A stretch of 64,000 nt of DNA. It comes from CAYFLR01 sp964343805. Its GTDB lineage: Bacteria > Bdellovibrionota_B > Oligoflexia > CAYFLR01. The DNA lies in assembly GCA_964343805.1 (NCBI GenBank), contig CAYFLR010000012.1:62001-126000 (forward strand), written 5' to 3'. The position numbers and the translations under genes are program-made. Below, in pieces: positions 55,439 to 64,000 of this stretch; the stretch's first letter is position 1, and the number at the start of each line of letters is the position of its first letter. The notes under the pieces were generated by a model. The model ran no database searches. It had not been told where the DNA came from and saw nothing but the letters and a program-made list of their open reading frames with translations.

Positions 55439-56568
55439 TTAATTGGTTTCAAGGCCGGTAAGTGACCAATATCGGTAGCTAGTTCCCTGCTTCAAAATGA
55501 GCAACATTTCCCGATTGCCATACATATCATCTGGGCCCACGACATTAATTATGAGTCCCCCATGAGAGATGTCGCTATCTTCTGCAATGTCATAAATATT
55601 GCCACCCGCTTCTGAAAAGGTTGAAGTTCCAGAAGACATAATGGTATCTGCCTGAGTTTGGTTGATGCTACCACCATATGTGTCATCCACTAACTTAATT
55701 TCAAAGGTGCTCATTACATCCGTGTCACATTCCCAGTTGTCTTTGATAATTGTACTTTTATCATCAATATTCGAGGTGCAATCCAGTTTCACCTTAAAGT
55801 CTCCTGCGCTGTTGGCGGCCCATTCATCGAGATAAACCACNNNNNNNNNNTAATGGTTGTCCCTGCACTGGTATTTTCAATGGTCACTGTGGTGGCTAAG
55901 CTTTGTGTCGTCTCTTTTGCTTCTTCTGTTATTGCCCAGGTAATGACTTCAGAGGCATCAAGGGCTGCTGTATTAAGAACAGCCTCTACTTCCACTCTAA
56001 GAGATTCTGTCTGGCCAGGGTTATAAAAAGTACAGATGGTACCGATACCAAAGCAAAAGTCATCATGATTGACCGGGTCCATTTCCCAAACTATGGTATC
56101 AAAGGTAAATGATTTCAACTCAGCCACACAATCTTGATCTTTCCGATAAAGGAGCGGACTGGCAACTAATTGTGTAAAAGTAGGGGCAAAGGTACTTGCA
56201 CATCCGGTTACATCAATAGCATAAGCAGTTACACTCGTGGCATTGCTCACTAAATTAGCATTGAAGCTAGAGTAGATGTTTATTTCCACGTTACTTAAAA
56301 GGGAGGGACTGACTCCATTTAACTCGGGTTGATCTTCGTAAACATACTCAATATTATCTGTGGAAGTAGCAGAGCTTGATACACTTTTAGTTGCAGAGGT
56401 GGATGATGTTGAACTCTCACTTGTTTCTTGCTGTACGGAAGAAGACTCATCGTTATTATCGTTCTTCTTGTCCTTTTGCTCTACAAAGGAACAGGAACTC
56501 ACTAATCCCATGATAAGAAGGGTCAGAAATACAATTTTAAGTCTCACATTGGGCATGGACCAATCCAT
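55439..56568 (-). CDS. Lipoprotein with Ser/Thr-rich linker, paralog of the gene at 54124
   Basis: About 375 residues with lipobox LVSSC and an Asn/Asp then Ser/Thr-rich linker, cut by the 10-N gap at 55841-55850 where the frame changes. The C-terminal piece has FKVKLDCTSNIDDKSTIIKD, FEIKLVDDTYGGSINQTQAD and GGLIINVVGPDDMYGNREM, clearly like the neighbour. ATG at 56568 or 56556 may be the start. The two genes are a tandem duplication separated by 172 bp of AT-rich DNA. Confidence 0.58.
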
Positions 56569-56677
56569 TTAGGTGATAGAATCTACCTCTATCCCTTGTA
56601 TTCGACAGCTTTGAGTTAATACTTGAATAAAAGGAAAAAAAGATTTAAAAAAATAATAAAAATAAATAGATAGAATA

Positions 56678-57805
56678 CTAAAATGTATCTAGTAAAGAGT
56701 AGGTAATTGGTGACTTGGTGGTTTTATTCTTGCGATATATCCGATAACCCAAGTTATGATAGCGCCTTTTCCATTGATCGAAAACCATGTTCAAAGGAAG
56801 TATCAAATAGGGGGTTTTTGCTGTTTTTGAGTTCTTATTAAAGAGGAGTCCTCTAAATAGATAGGTGGTGGCATGTTTGAAACTTTTGTACAAGCTGCCA
56901 TTGGAACTTACATCTTGATCATAAAATACAATGACATCTCCAAAAACCAGCGGGGTTTTCCTTGGATCTATGGGTTGATAATAACGATGCAGTGCGCTCC
57001 ATAGCTCGTTGTGATTGATCATTTTTCTGTGATAATCGGGTTCTCTACGGATATTTATATGCTCTAAAAAGGATATCCGAGGATCGGCAAAAGCAATAGA
57101 TGAGTGAAAGCAGTTCGGGCCCCGAACATTTTCGTATTTATAGAGGTTCTTTCTGGCAAATTTAGGAAAGAAGATTCTGTCTGCACGGACCCACTCCTCT
57201 TGCTGAAGTTTGAGTTCAAAAAGGATGGTCTCCAATTCTCTTTCAGTATAGAAGTTAGACATATGCAGATAGAATTTTTGTAAATTCTCACCTTTTAGAG
57301 CATTGATGTCTAGGTAAGGGATGAGCGATTTTTTTCGTGAGGCTTTTTTAATGACCCAGTTGCTAATCAGAGGGAGTATAGTACTATCAATTTTTAGATT
57401 GTATCTATTTTTTCCAGCTCTAGTGATTAACTGCTTTTTGTTTCTACTCAGTCGGCTGTAAAGTAACCTTGCCATCCCTTTACGAGCAATTCTCCGGCTA
57501 ATAGATTTGAGATTTGGGCTCTTTCGTAGCTTGATACTTAAAGGTTCAGGACTGAAGCTTTTTTTGATTTTGCTACGTTTTTTTAACTGCTTTCTACTTA
57601 GAGTGACCTCCCGCACTGATAGACTGAGGGTATTTCCAGGAAAGTCGTCTGATATGAGTAGAATATCAGTAAATTCAGGTTGATTTTTTTGGGGGGTTAA
57701 ATGCTCTATTGAAAGCAGTTCTTTGGCAGCTTCCGCTCCGGCCATAGGCAAGAGAGGGCATACAAATAGCATTAAATATAAGATTTTGGAAACTCCTTTT
57801 TCCAT
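56678..57805 (-). CDS. Exported papain-like (NlpC/P60-type) hydrolase candidate
   Basis: 375 residues with a signal peptide (ILYLMLFVCPLLPMAGAEA). The N-terminal half is very basic and helical. Near residue 240, VRGPNCFHSSIAFADPRIS puts a Cys at the start of a helix. About 80 residues later come LVFGDVIVFYD and SFKHATTYLFRGLLFNK, the 'GDxVxF ... H' pattern of NlpC/P60 proteins. If real, Cys and His form a dyad cutting peptidoglycan peptides. Weak similarity only; a profile search is needed. Confidence 0.45.
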   Translation of the reverse strand: MEKGVSKILYLMLFVCPLLPMAGAEAAKELLSIEHLTPQKNQPEFTDILLISDDFPGNTLSLSVREVTLSRKQLKKRSKIKKSFSPEPLSIKLRKSPNLKSISRRIARKGMARLLYSRLSRNKKQLITRAGKNRYNLKIDSTILPLISNWVIKKASRKKSLIPYLDINALKGENLQKFYLHMSNFYTERELETILFELKLQQEEWVRADRIFFPKFARKNLYKYENVRGPNCFHSSIAFADPRISFLEHINIRREPDYHRKMINHNELWSALHRYYQPIDPRKTPLVFGDVIVFYDQDVSSNGSLYKSFKHATTYLFRGLLFNKNSKTAKTPYLILPLNMVFDQWKRRYHNLGYRIYRKNKTTKSPITYSLLDTF

Positions 57806-57972
57806 ATGGGGGTTCTCGGGTAAGAAACTATAAACTTTAGAAAAAAAATGTCCTCAGCCAATATTTTTTGGGAAATAACAGGGGAAAAGGGTGCAAGATT
57901 TGATTGCCTATGCTAAAATTTAATGAAGCAAGCCAAAAAACTAAATAATAAACGACATCAAAGGAAGGGTGT

Positions 57973-58734
57973 ATGACTAAACGAGTTTTAATCGCTGATC
58001 GCAGCAAACCCAGTGTGGTTATCATCTCGGAAATGCTAAAGGATAAGTATCCAGATGTCTCTATTTCAATAGCCTCCACGGGTCGAGAAGTCTTAAAATG
58101 TGCAAAAGAGATAAAATTAGACTTGGTGGTGATGGAATTCTTCCATGATGATATTGATGGAGTCGAAGTGGCAAAGAGATTAAAAAAGCTAGATGCCCGC
58201 ATTCCCATCATTTTTACTACTTTTGAGAATGAAGACTTCTATGATTCCTACAACAAGGATCTATTTTATTTCCAAGATTGCTCTTCAATCCAGTACAAGC
58301 CAATTAAAACCAAGCAATTTGAAAAAGTGGTTGATAAATACTTACAGCCAGGAGCTAGAGTTGAAAGACGGTTTAACACCAATCAGCCCTTGTCTTTTAA
58401 GGTGAAGCATCGTCGAACTCGACGCAAAAAAGAGTGGCATGGAGTCATGGAAAATATGAGCCTTAGTGGCTTTTGTCTTTCCAATATAGAAGAGTCCTTG
58501 GTTGGAACCGAAGAAACTATTGAGTTTGATTTTCATTCTCTCTTTAAGAAAAAATCCAAGAAAGGTGCTGATTTTACTATAAAGGGTGAAATCCTTTGGG
58601 TGGATAAAGAAAATGGAAAATGTGGTGGAATAATCAAGACACCCACCAAGAAAAACCATAAAGAGATATTGAGTTACTTAAAAGAGGTTATGATTCAAGA
58701 TACTTACAATCAGGCCAAGGCTGAATTTCTATAA
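57973..58734 (+). CDS. Pseudo-receiver fused to PilZ domain
   Basis: 253 residues. A receiver domain (1-120) is followed by PilZ (about 126-240). The phosphate-accepting Asp is replaced by Glu55 (LDLVVMEFFHDDIDG) and the usual DD pair is ADRS, while Lys is kept in QYKPI. It is therefore probably not phosphorylated in the normal way and may be locked in an active-like state. The PilZ part has an Arg cluster (RVERRF) and NMSLSGFCL, as required to bind c-di-GMP. Ribosome site AAGGAAGGG. Its end overlaps the convergent gene by 25 nt. Confidence 0.75.
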   Translation: MTKRVLIADRSKPSVVIISEMLKDKYPDVSISIASTGREVLKCAKEIKLDLVVMEFFHDDIDGVEVAKRLKKLDARIPIIFTTFENEDFYDSYNKDLFYFQDCSSIQYKPIKTKQFEKVVDKYLQPGARVERRFNTNQPLSFKVKHRRTRRKKEWHGVMENMSLSGFCLSNIEESLVGTEETIEFDFHSLFKKKSKKGADFTIKGEILWVDKENGKCGGIIKTPTKKNHKEILSYLKEVMIQDTYNQAKAEFL

Positions 58735-59396
58735 AGTAACATAAGTCCATCACCTAAAGGAATCAAGCTGGTTCTAAATCCTTCCAGATGAGCCATCTGG
58801 TGGTTAAAATCACTGAGAACTCGCACCGACTCTTTAGGAGATGGAAGAGCCTTGTGATCATAATCTGCCACCCATCCTTTAAATAATACATTGTCAAAAA
58901 TCGCCATCCCATCCTCTTTCAACAAGGGAAGAATTAAATTGAAATACTCTAGGTACTGATCTTTACGTGCGTCAACAAAAATAAAGGAGTAGCTCTTAGA
59001 TGTTGAGACCTCCTCTTCGAGTAGTATCCTAGCATCTCCTTCTAATAATCGGATAGGAGCTTTGGAATATCTTTGAAAATTAGCTTTGGCGAGTTTGCAG
59101 TTCGGCTTTGAAAGCTCTAGTGTAGTGATATCTTTGAGGGAGGGAGACATTTTTTGAAAAAAGAGTGATGAATAGCCTATGGCTGTTCCTACTTCAAGAA
59201 GACTATCGGGCTTTTTCAATGCCAGCAGGGTTGAAAGCAGTGGCATCACCTCTTTTTTTAAGATGGGTACTTGGTTTTTATTGGCAAAATCACGCAGCTG
59301 GGGAAATGGCTCATTAAAAGGAGAACTCCAATTTGTTAGGAATTCAGCTAAGTTAGCGTTATGGAAGAAATGGGGGGCTGGTTTTATTGAAGTCAT
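58710..59396 (-). CDS. SAM-dependent O-methyltransferase (class I, COG4122 type)
   Basis: 228 residues with the O-methyltransferase family 3 pattern: LLEVGTAIGYSSLFFQKMSP (SAM motif I), TTLELSKPNCKLAKANF, FIFVDARKDQYLEYFNLILP (metal-binding Asp) and GMAIFDNVLFKGWVADYD. Such enzymes methylate catechol-like hydroxyls; substrate unknown. The 3' end overlaps the PilZ gene on the other strand. Confidence 0.85.
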   Translation of the reverse strand: MTSIKPAPHFFHNANLAEFLTNWSSPFNEPFPQLRDFANKNQVPILKKEVMPLLSTLLALKKPDSLLEVGTAIGYSSLFFQKMSPSLKDITTLELSKPNCKLAKANFQRYSKAPIRLLEGDARILLEEEVSTSKSYSFIFVDARKDQYLEYFNLILPLLKEDGMAIFDNVLFKGWVADYDHKALPSPKESVRVLSDFNHQMAHLEGFRTSLIPLGDGLMLLYRNSALA

Positions 59397-59529
59397 AGGT
59401 TTTTCTCATTGCTAGAAGGTTGCACAGTGACTATTTCGTAGTAACAGAAAAGTTTTAGTAAAGAAAAATAAAAAAGTTCCGAAGCAAATACCAGGAGATT
59501 TTAAATACCAGTTTTTTAGAGAGTCTATA

Positions 59530-60535
59530 ATGGAAGAGAGCATTGCCCAATTAGATTATAACCATCTGGAGCTAATTGAATTTACCATCAATCGAACCTC
59601 CTCAACAGGACAGGTTTGTGAAGGTATATATGGGGTCAACGTGGCTAAAGTCCGTGAAGTGATCCGCTTACCTAAAATAAATGAGTTCTCTNNNNNNNNN
59701 NNNNNNNNNNNNNNNNNNNNNNNNNNNNNNNNNNNNNNNNNNNNNNNNNNNNNNNNNNNNNNNNNNNNNNGTGGGAATTTTTGAGCATCGTGGAGTCCCG
59801 GTCCCCGCTATTCACCTTGCCAAATTTCTGGGAGAACGTGATTATCCGGTGGCAGAAACAGCTCAAGTCTTAATCTTAGAGTTTAATAACCGTCACGCAG
59901 GATTTATAGTGGAATCTACTAAGAAAATTAGGAAGGTCTCTTGGAACCGAGTTCTTCCTCCCTCTTCTGATTGTCTAGAAGGTATTACAGGGATGACTTT
60001 AATTGAAGACAGTGAATTCTTGTTTATTTTAGATTTTGAAATGATTTTAGAAAGGATTGAGGGCCGTAGCTATGGCCAGAATATGGATAGTGGTAAAGCG
60101 GTAGAGGCCATTAAGAAAATGAGGTCCCCTAATCAAAAGGTCATTATGCTGGTTGATGACTCAGCTACAGCCAGAAAAGCTTTGTCTGGTATGCTTTCTA
60201 ATTCCATATTTGAACTAATTGAAGCAAAAAATGGGATTGAAGCCCTTCATCTGCTTAATCAATATCATGACGAAATGAAGGCAAGTGGTAGTAATAAGCT
60301 CGGCATTGACCTTATAATCACTGATTTAGAAATGCCTCAGATGGATGGTCTTACTCTTACTTCCAAAATTAAAGAAGATCCTAATTTTGAAAATGTTCCG
60401 ATCATTATGCACTCGTCTTTATCAGGACAAGCCAATGTGGATAAAGGTGAAAAGGCAGGTTGTGACTACTATGTGGTGAAATTTAATCAAAAAGAAGTTA
60501 TTGCCGCAATCACAGATGCCCTAAAATTAGGTTAG
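59530..60535 (+). CDS. cheV: CheV-type CheW-receiver fusion
   Basis: About 335 residues, with the 79-N gap at 59692-59770 removing about 26 residues of the CheW part. Before the gap YGVNVAKVREVIRLPKINEF and after it GIFEHRGVPVPAIHLAKFLG are CheW-like. The C-terminal receiver has MLVDDSATARKAL, LIITDLEMPQMDGLTL (phospho-Asp), IIMHSSLSG and VVKFNQKE. CheV couples receptors to CheA and buffers phosphate. It lies far from the cheA cluster but in the same window. Confidence 0.8.
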
Positions 60536-60594
60536 CTTCCCCTTTCTATTTGCTTAAATAAATAAATTAATCTACACTTGCTCCCGCTTCATTT

Positions 60595-60630
60595 ATCCTG
60601 AATCCTCAGAACTTTTGGATTTATGAGGAT
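60595..60630 (+). promoter_or_regulatory. Hairpin in accA leader
   Basis: ATCCTGAATCC and GGATTTATGAGGAT can pair (ATCCT/AGGAT and GAATCC/GGATTT) with an 11-nt loop, about 30 nt before the accA ATG. A possible leader structure; no known motif recognised. Confidence 0.25.
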
Positions 60631-60660
60631 AGAGGATTTATTTTTATAGATGGGTGGGTT

Positions 60661-61650
60661 ATGTCCGAACTATTGCATTCTCTTAATTACGTCGATTTTG
60701 AAAAACCCATAGTGGATCTTCACAATAAAATCGAAGAGCTAAAAGGGATCTCTTCCACTGGAGAAGTAAGTTTTGATAGTGAAATAGGTCATTTAGAAGG
60801 TGAGTTAAAAATCCTTAGAGATGAAATATTCAACTCCCTCACTCCGATTCAAGTGTGCCAACTGGCACGGCATCCTATGAGGCCCTATACTCTCGATTAT
60901 ATCCAGCATCTTTTTACCGACTTCACCGAACTTCATGGAGATCGGAAATTTGCAGATGACCCTGCTATAGTAGGAGGTATGGCCTATTTTAACCAGCAGA
61001 GTGTTATGATTATTGGTCATCAAAAGGGAAGAGGCACCAAAGAGGGTCTTCACCGAAATTTTGGTATGCCACGACCTGAAGGTTATCGTAAAGGGATAAG
61101 GCTCATGAAAATGGCCGATCAATTTAATTTACCAATTATTACTTTTATCGATACTCCAGGGGCTTATCCAGGCGTAGGTGCGGAAGAAAGAGGTCAGGCT
61201 GAGGCCATCGCTGAAAGTTTGTATGTAATGTCTCAACTCAAAGTGCCGATTATTACCTTTATAATTGGAGAAGGTGGTTCGGGTGGAGCCCTTGCATTGG
61301 CAGTACCCAATGAACTTCATATGTTAGAATACTCCACTTTCTCGGTGATCTCACCAGAAGGATGTGCTTCCATTCTATGGAAAGATAAAGATCAGGCTGC
61401 CACTGCGGCTGAAAGCTTAAAGCTTACTGCCGAAGACCTTTTAGGGTTAGACGTTATAGACTCTATACTCAAAGAGCCGGTGGGAGGGGCTCATCAGGAT
61501 GCAAAACAAATGGCAGATACCATATCACAAAGCATAACCTCTTTTTTGAAGCACTACCAAGGATTAGAAAAAGAGGAAATATTAGAACGCCGTTTGAAGA
61601 AGTTAAGGAATTTAGGATTAGTTCATTTGGATGATAAATCTCGTAAATAA
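60661..61650 (+). CDS. accA: Acetyl-CoA carboxylase carboxyltransferase subunit alpha
   Basis: 329 residues, about the usual length (320). It forms the carboxyltransferase with AccD and transfers CO2 from biotin to acetyl-CoA, starting fatty acid synthesis. Clear blocks: FTELHGDRKFADDPAIVGG, GHQKGRGTKEGLHRNFGMPR, PIITFIDTPGAYPGVGAEER, IGEGGSGGALALAVPNELHM and SPEGCASILWKD. Followed by cmk after 30 bp. Confidence 0.95.
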   Translation: MSELLHSLNYVDFEKPIVDLHNKIEELKGISSTGEVSFDSEIGHLEGELKILRDEIFNSLTPIQVCQLARHPMRPYTLDYIQHLFTDFTELHGDRKFADDPAIVGGMAYFNQQSVMIIGHQKGRGTKEGLHRNFGMPRPEGYRKGIRLMKMADQFNLPIITFIDTPGAYPGVGAEERGQAEAIAESLYVMSQLKVPIITFIIGEGGSGGALALAVPNELHMLEYSTFSVISPEGCASILWKDKDQAATAAESLKLTAEDLLGLDVIDSILKEPVGGAHQDAKQMADTISQSITSFLKHYQGLEKEEILERRLKKLRNLGLVHLDDKSRK

Positions 61651-61680
61651 ATTGAATCAAAAACTTGGAAAAGGTATATC

Positions 61681-62370
61681 ATGTCACAAATTAGTCAGCA
61701 TTCCCCAATTATCGTTGCTATTGATGGTCCTTGTGGTTCAGGTAAAAGCACAGTAGGAAGAGAAGTAGCCGATAAACTCTCATTCCCTTACATTGATACC
61801 GGAGCCATGTATCGTTCGGTGGCTCTGTTCGTTAAAAACCATGAAATTGATCTCGATAATGAAACAGCAATTAAAGAGATGCTGAATCAGGTAAAGATAG
61901 ACTTTCAAGAGGGAGAAGGTGGGCAGCGAGTCTTTTTATGTGATCAAGATGTCACTTCTGACATTCGAACCGATGAAATCTCCCTAATGGCCAGCCGAGT
62001 TTCAAAAATCCCCTTGGTTAGAAAAGCCCTCGTTCCTATGCAACGAGAAGTAGCTAAAGGGAAAAAGGGGGCTGTATTAGATGGTAGGGATGTGGCTACT
62101 GTTATTTTTCCTGAAGCACCCGTTAAAGTATTTTTGACTGCTCAAGAAGAAATAAGGGCACGTAGAAGATTTGATGAGATGGTAAGAAGAGGGATGAATG
62201 TAGAATTTAAGCAGGTTCACAGCGATCTTCACAAGAGAGATATGGAGGATAGGCAACGTGAATGTGACCCTTTAAGACAAGATAAGGATGCTGTTTTAAT
62301 TGACTCCAGTGAATTGACCATTGAACAAGTGGTGCAAAAAATCGTTAAGCTGGCTAATTCATTTCTATAA
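61681..62370 (+). CDS. cmk: Cytidylate kinase
   Basis: 229 residues. It phosphorylates CMP and dCMP with ATP. The P-loop is AIDGPCGSGKSTVGREVADK, followed by PYIDTGAMYRSVAL, LDGRDVATVIFPEAPVKVFL and a lid region with RRFDEMVRRGM. The order cmk-rpsA is common in Proteobacteria. Confidence 0.94.
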   Translation: MSQISQHSPIIVAIDGPCGSGKSTVGREVADKLSFPYIDTGAMYRSVALFVKNHEIDLDNETAIKEMLNQVKIDFQEGEGGQRVFLCDQDVTSDIRTDEISLMASRVSKIPLVRKALVPMQREVAKGKKGAVLDGRDVATVIFPEAPVKVFLTAQEEIRARRRFDEMVRRGMNVEFKQVHSDLHKRDMEDRQRECDPLRQDKDAVLIDSSELTIEQVVQKIVKLANSFL

Positions 62371-62397
62371 TTGATGCTAGGGTCATCACAACATGTG

Positions 62398-62425
62398 TTG
62401 ACAGTGCATTTAATCATATGATACT
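62398..62425 (+). promoter_or_regulatory. Candidate promoter for rpsA
   Basis: TTGACA (62398-62403), a 16-nt spacer and GATACT (62420-62425), about 72 nt before the rpsA ATG. The -35 overlaps the inverted repeat CAACA-TG-TGTTG. A perfect -35 but weak -10. Confidence 0.4.
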
Positions 62426-62447
62426 GATGCCAAACTATAGTTTCTAT

Positions 62448-62467
62448 CCCTTTGCGTTAGCGAAGGG
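62448..62467 (+). promoter_or_regulatory. Hairpin in rpsA 5' leader
   Basis: CCCTTTGC-GTTA-GCGAAGGG forms an 8-bp stem with one G-T pair and a 4-nt loop, 12 nt before the GGGAGGA ribosome site. In other bacteria rpsA is repressed by its own product through leader hairpins, so this is a candidate for autoregulation. Confidence 0.4.
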
Positions 62468-62496
62468 TGATATTCAGTCGGGAGGACATAAATTTT

Positions 62497-64000
62497 ATGA
62501 CCAATATTCAGGACCAATTATTAGATGCTGCAGATGAGTGGGAAGAGGACGAGGATGAACTCGAAGGAGATGATTCGTTTGCCCAGTTATTTGAGCAAAG
62601 CCAGTTTGACCAAATCAAACTGCACAATGTAGTGAAAGGAAAAGTTGTTAAGATTGAGAATGACTTTGTCATTGTCGATGTGGGACACAAAACCATTGGA
62701 CAAGTTTCACTGCACGAATTCACAGCGGTTGAAGGTGAAGAGCCAGTTCACGTTGAAGACGAAGTGGATGTATTTATCGATAGCTTTGAAGATGATCGAG
62801 GCCTCATGGTTTTATCTAAGCATAAAGCCGATATGATGAAAGCCTGGGATCAAATTCAGTCTGCTACTGAAAAAGATGAAGTGATTGAAGGTAAAATTGT
62901 AAGTAAAGTGAAGGGTGGACTTGCTGTTGATATTGGTGTGAAAGCTTTCTTACCAGGATCTCAAATTGATCTTCGTCCTATCCGAAACCTTGATAAATTG
63001 ATCGGACACACTTACAAATTTAAAGTGATCAAGTTTAACAAGAAACGTGGCAATATCGTTCTTTCTCGAAGAGCTCTCTTAGAAAAAGATCGTGAAGCCT
63101 TAAAAGAGAAAACACTTAAGACTATCAAAGAAGGCGAAATCTTAATGGGTGTTGTAAAGAACATCACCGATTACGGTGCATTCATTGATTTAGGTGGTGT
63201 AGATGGACTCCTTCACATTACCGATATGTCTTGGGGACGAATTTCTCATCCATCTGAATTGTTTCAAGTGGGCGATGAAATTAAAGTTAAAATTCTTAGC
63301 TTTGATCGTGAAAAGCAAAGAGTTTCTCTTGGTCTTAAACAGATCTTACCTGATCCTTGGGAGCAAGCGTCTGAAAAGTATGCACCCGGTATGAAGGTTA
63401 AAGGCCGCGTGGTTAGCATTGCTGACTATGGTGCATTTGTTGAATTAGAAGAGGGAATCGAAGGTCTTATTCATGTATCCGAAATGTCCTGGTCTAAACG
63501 CAATAAATCCCCATCCAAGTTTGTTGAAGTGGGTCAAGAAGTTGAAGTTCAGGTTCTTGAAATTTCCACCGAGAACAAACGAATCTCCTTGGGTATGAAG
63601 CAGATTACTCCAAATCCTTGGTTAGAGATTGCTAGCAATTATGAAGCGGGTCAAATCATCAAAGGTAAAATCAGAAACATCACTGATTTTGGTCTTTTCA
63701 TCGGCATCGAAGATGGAATTGATGGTTTAGTGCACGTATCTGATATTTCTTGGACAGAGCGAGTAAAACATCCTGGTGAAATGTTCACTAAGGGACAAGA
63801 AATTGAAGCTAAAGTACTTAACATTGATGTTGATAACGAACGCTTCTCTTTAGGTATTAAACAACTTGAAGAAGATCCATGGGAAAAAGCAAAAGAAACC
63901 TACGCAATTGGTTCCTCCTCCAAGGGTATTGTTCTTAGAACAGCTGCTTTTGGTGTATTTGTTGAACTAGAGAAAGGCGTAGAAGGACTTATTCACCTCT
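62497..64000 (+). CDS. rpsA: 30S ribosomal protein S1, 3' end beyond window
   Basis: 501 residues are seen, open to the edge. It begins at ATG 62497 with GGGAGGA upstream. An acidic N-terminus (EWEEDEDELEGDD) leads to repeated S1/OB domains starting near residues 43, 127, 213, 298, 385 and 473. Examples are VVKNITDYGAFIDLGGVDGL and RVVSIADYGAFVELEEGIEG. S1 binds mRNA at the ribosome's platform. Six domains match the usual count, so the gene should end soon after the edge. Confidence 0.95.
   Translation, partial: MTNIQDQLLDAADEWEEDEDELEGDDSFAQLFEQSQFDQIKLHNVVKGKVVKIENDFVIVDVGHKTIGQVSLHEFTAVEGEEPVHVEDEVDVFIDSFEDDRGLMVLSKHKADMMKAWDQIQSATEKDEVIEGKIVSKVKGGLAVDIGVKAFLPGSQIDLRPIRNLDKLIGHTYKFKVIKFNKKRGNIVLSRRALLEKDREALKEKTLKTIKEGEILMGVVKNITDYGAFIDLGGVDGLLHITDMSWGRISHPSELFQVGDEIKVKILSFDREKQRVSLGLKQILPDPWEQASEKYAPGMKVKGRVVSIADYGAFVELEEGIEGLIHVSEMSWSKRNKSPSKFVEVGQEVEVQVLEISTENKRISLGMKQITPNPWLEIASNYEAGQIIKGKIRNITDFGLFIGIEDGIDGLVHVSDISWTERVKHPGEMFTKGQEIEAKVLNIDVDNERFSLGIKQLEEDPWEKAKETYAIGSSSKGIVLRTAAFGVFVELEKGVEGLIHL

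Overview
The window is a low-GC, gene-dense bacterial chromosome fragment from a Gram-negative organism. Lipoprotein signal peptides, an RND/TolC efflux operon, a beta-barrel-like protein and YcgN all point that way. The unusual number of lipoproteins, the Ser/Thr- or Asn/Asp-rich linkers, the extra chemotaxis kinases and the secreted enzymes fit Bdellovibrionota (Bdellovibrio/Bacteriovorax-like) or a related delta-type lineage. No rRNA is present to prove this. The sequence is scaffolded: 10-N gaps lie at 4216, 9730, 17135, 28458, 30940, 33180, 52355, 54834 and 55841, and a 79-N gap lies at 59692. Most split or frameshifted reading frames at these points are assembly effects, and the genes are described here as single units.

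Region 1 (1-13229). A partial lipoprotein gene runs leftward off the edge. To its right, one rightward run of nine genes encodes an ECF sigma factor, a translationally coupled anti-sigma-like membrane protein, a secreted caspase-fold protease with PEGA-like and barrel-like parts, a propeller-like lipoprotein and a 1133-residue repeat lipoprotein. It continues with an oomycete-type transglutaminase carrying a Pep-13-like segment, then three more exported proteins of unknown function. This is the most novel-looking part of the window.

Region 2 (13231-26161, leftward). A STAS protein is followed by a TolC-like protein, an RND adaptor and two tandem RND pumps. The second pump carries two frameshifts plus a gap. 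An outer-membrane-like protein and a YcgN-family protein end the operon. Upstream is a large lipoprotein with a C-terminal sorting-like tail.

Region 3 (26383-40694) is mixed and housekeeping: an amidohydrolase lipoprotein, an RsmB-type rRNA methyltransferase, a HAD protein, a DUF362 ferredoxin-like protein, pyruvate kinase, hisS, queD, an M50 peptidase, scpA, scpB and an RluB-type pseudouridine synthase. Three copies of a roughly 110-130 bp imperfect palindrome lie after pyk and after the pseudouridine synthase gene.

Region 4 (40951-60535) is signalling and surface. It holds an R3H protein, a receiver-CheA hybrid with CheW, then CheA-CheB-CheR, a CheY-like receiver with a PAS histidine kinase, several Ig-like or Ser/Thr-rich lipoproteins, a papain-like candidate, a pseudo-receiver-PilZ protein, an O-methyltransferase and CheV. 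No chemoreceptor gene is present.

Region 5 (60661-64000): accA, cmk and rpsA, the last running off the right edge.
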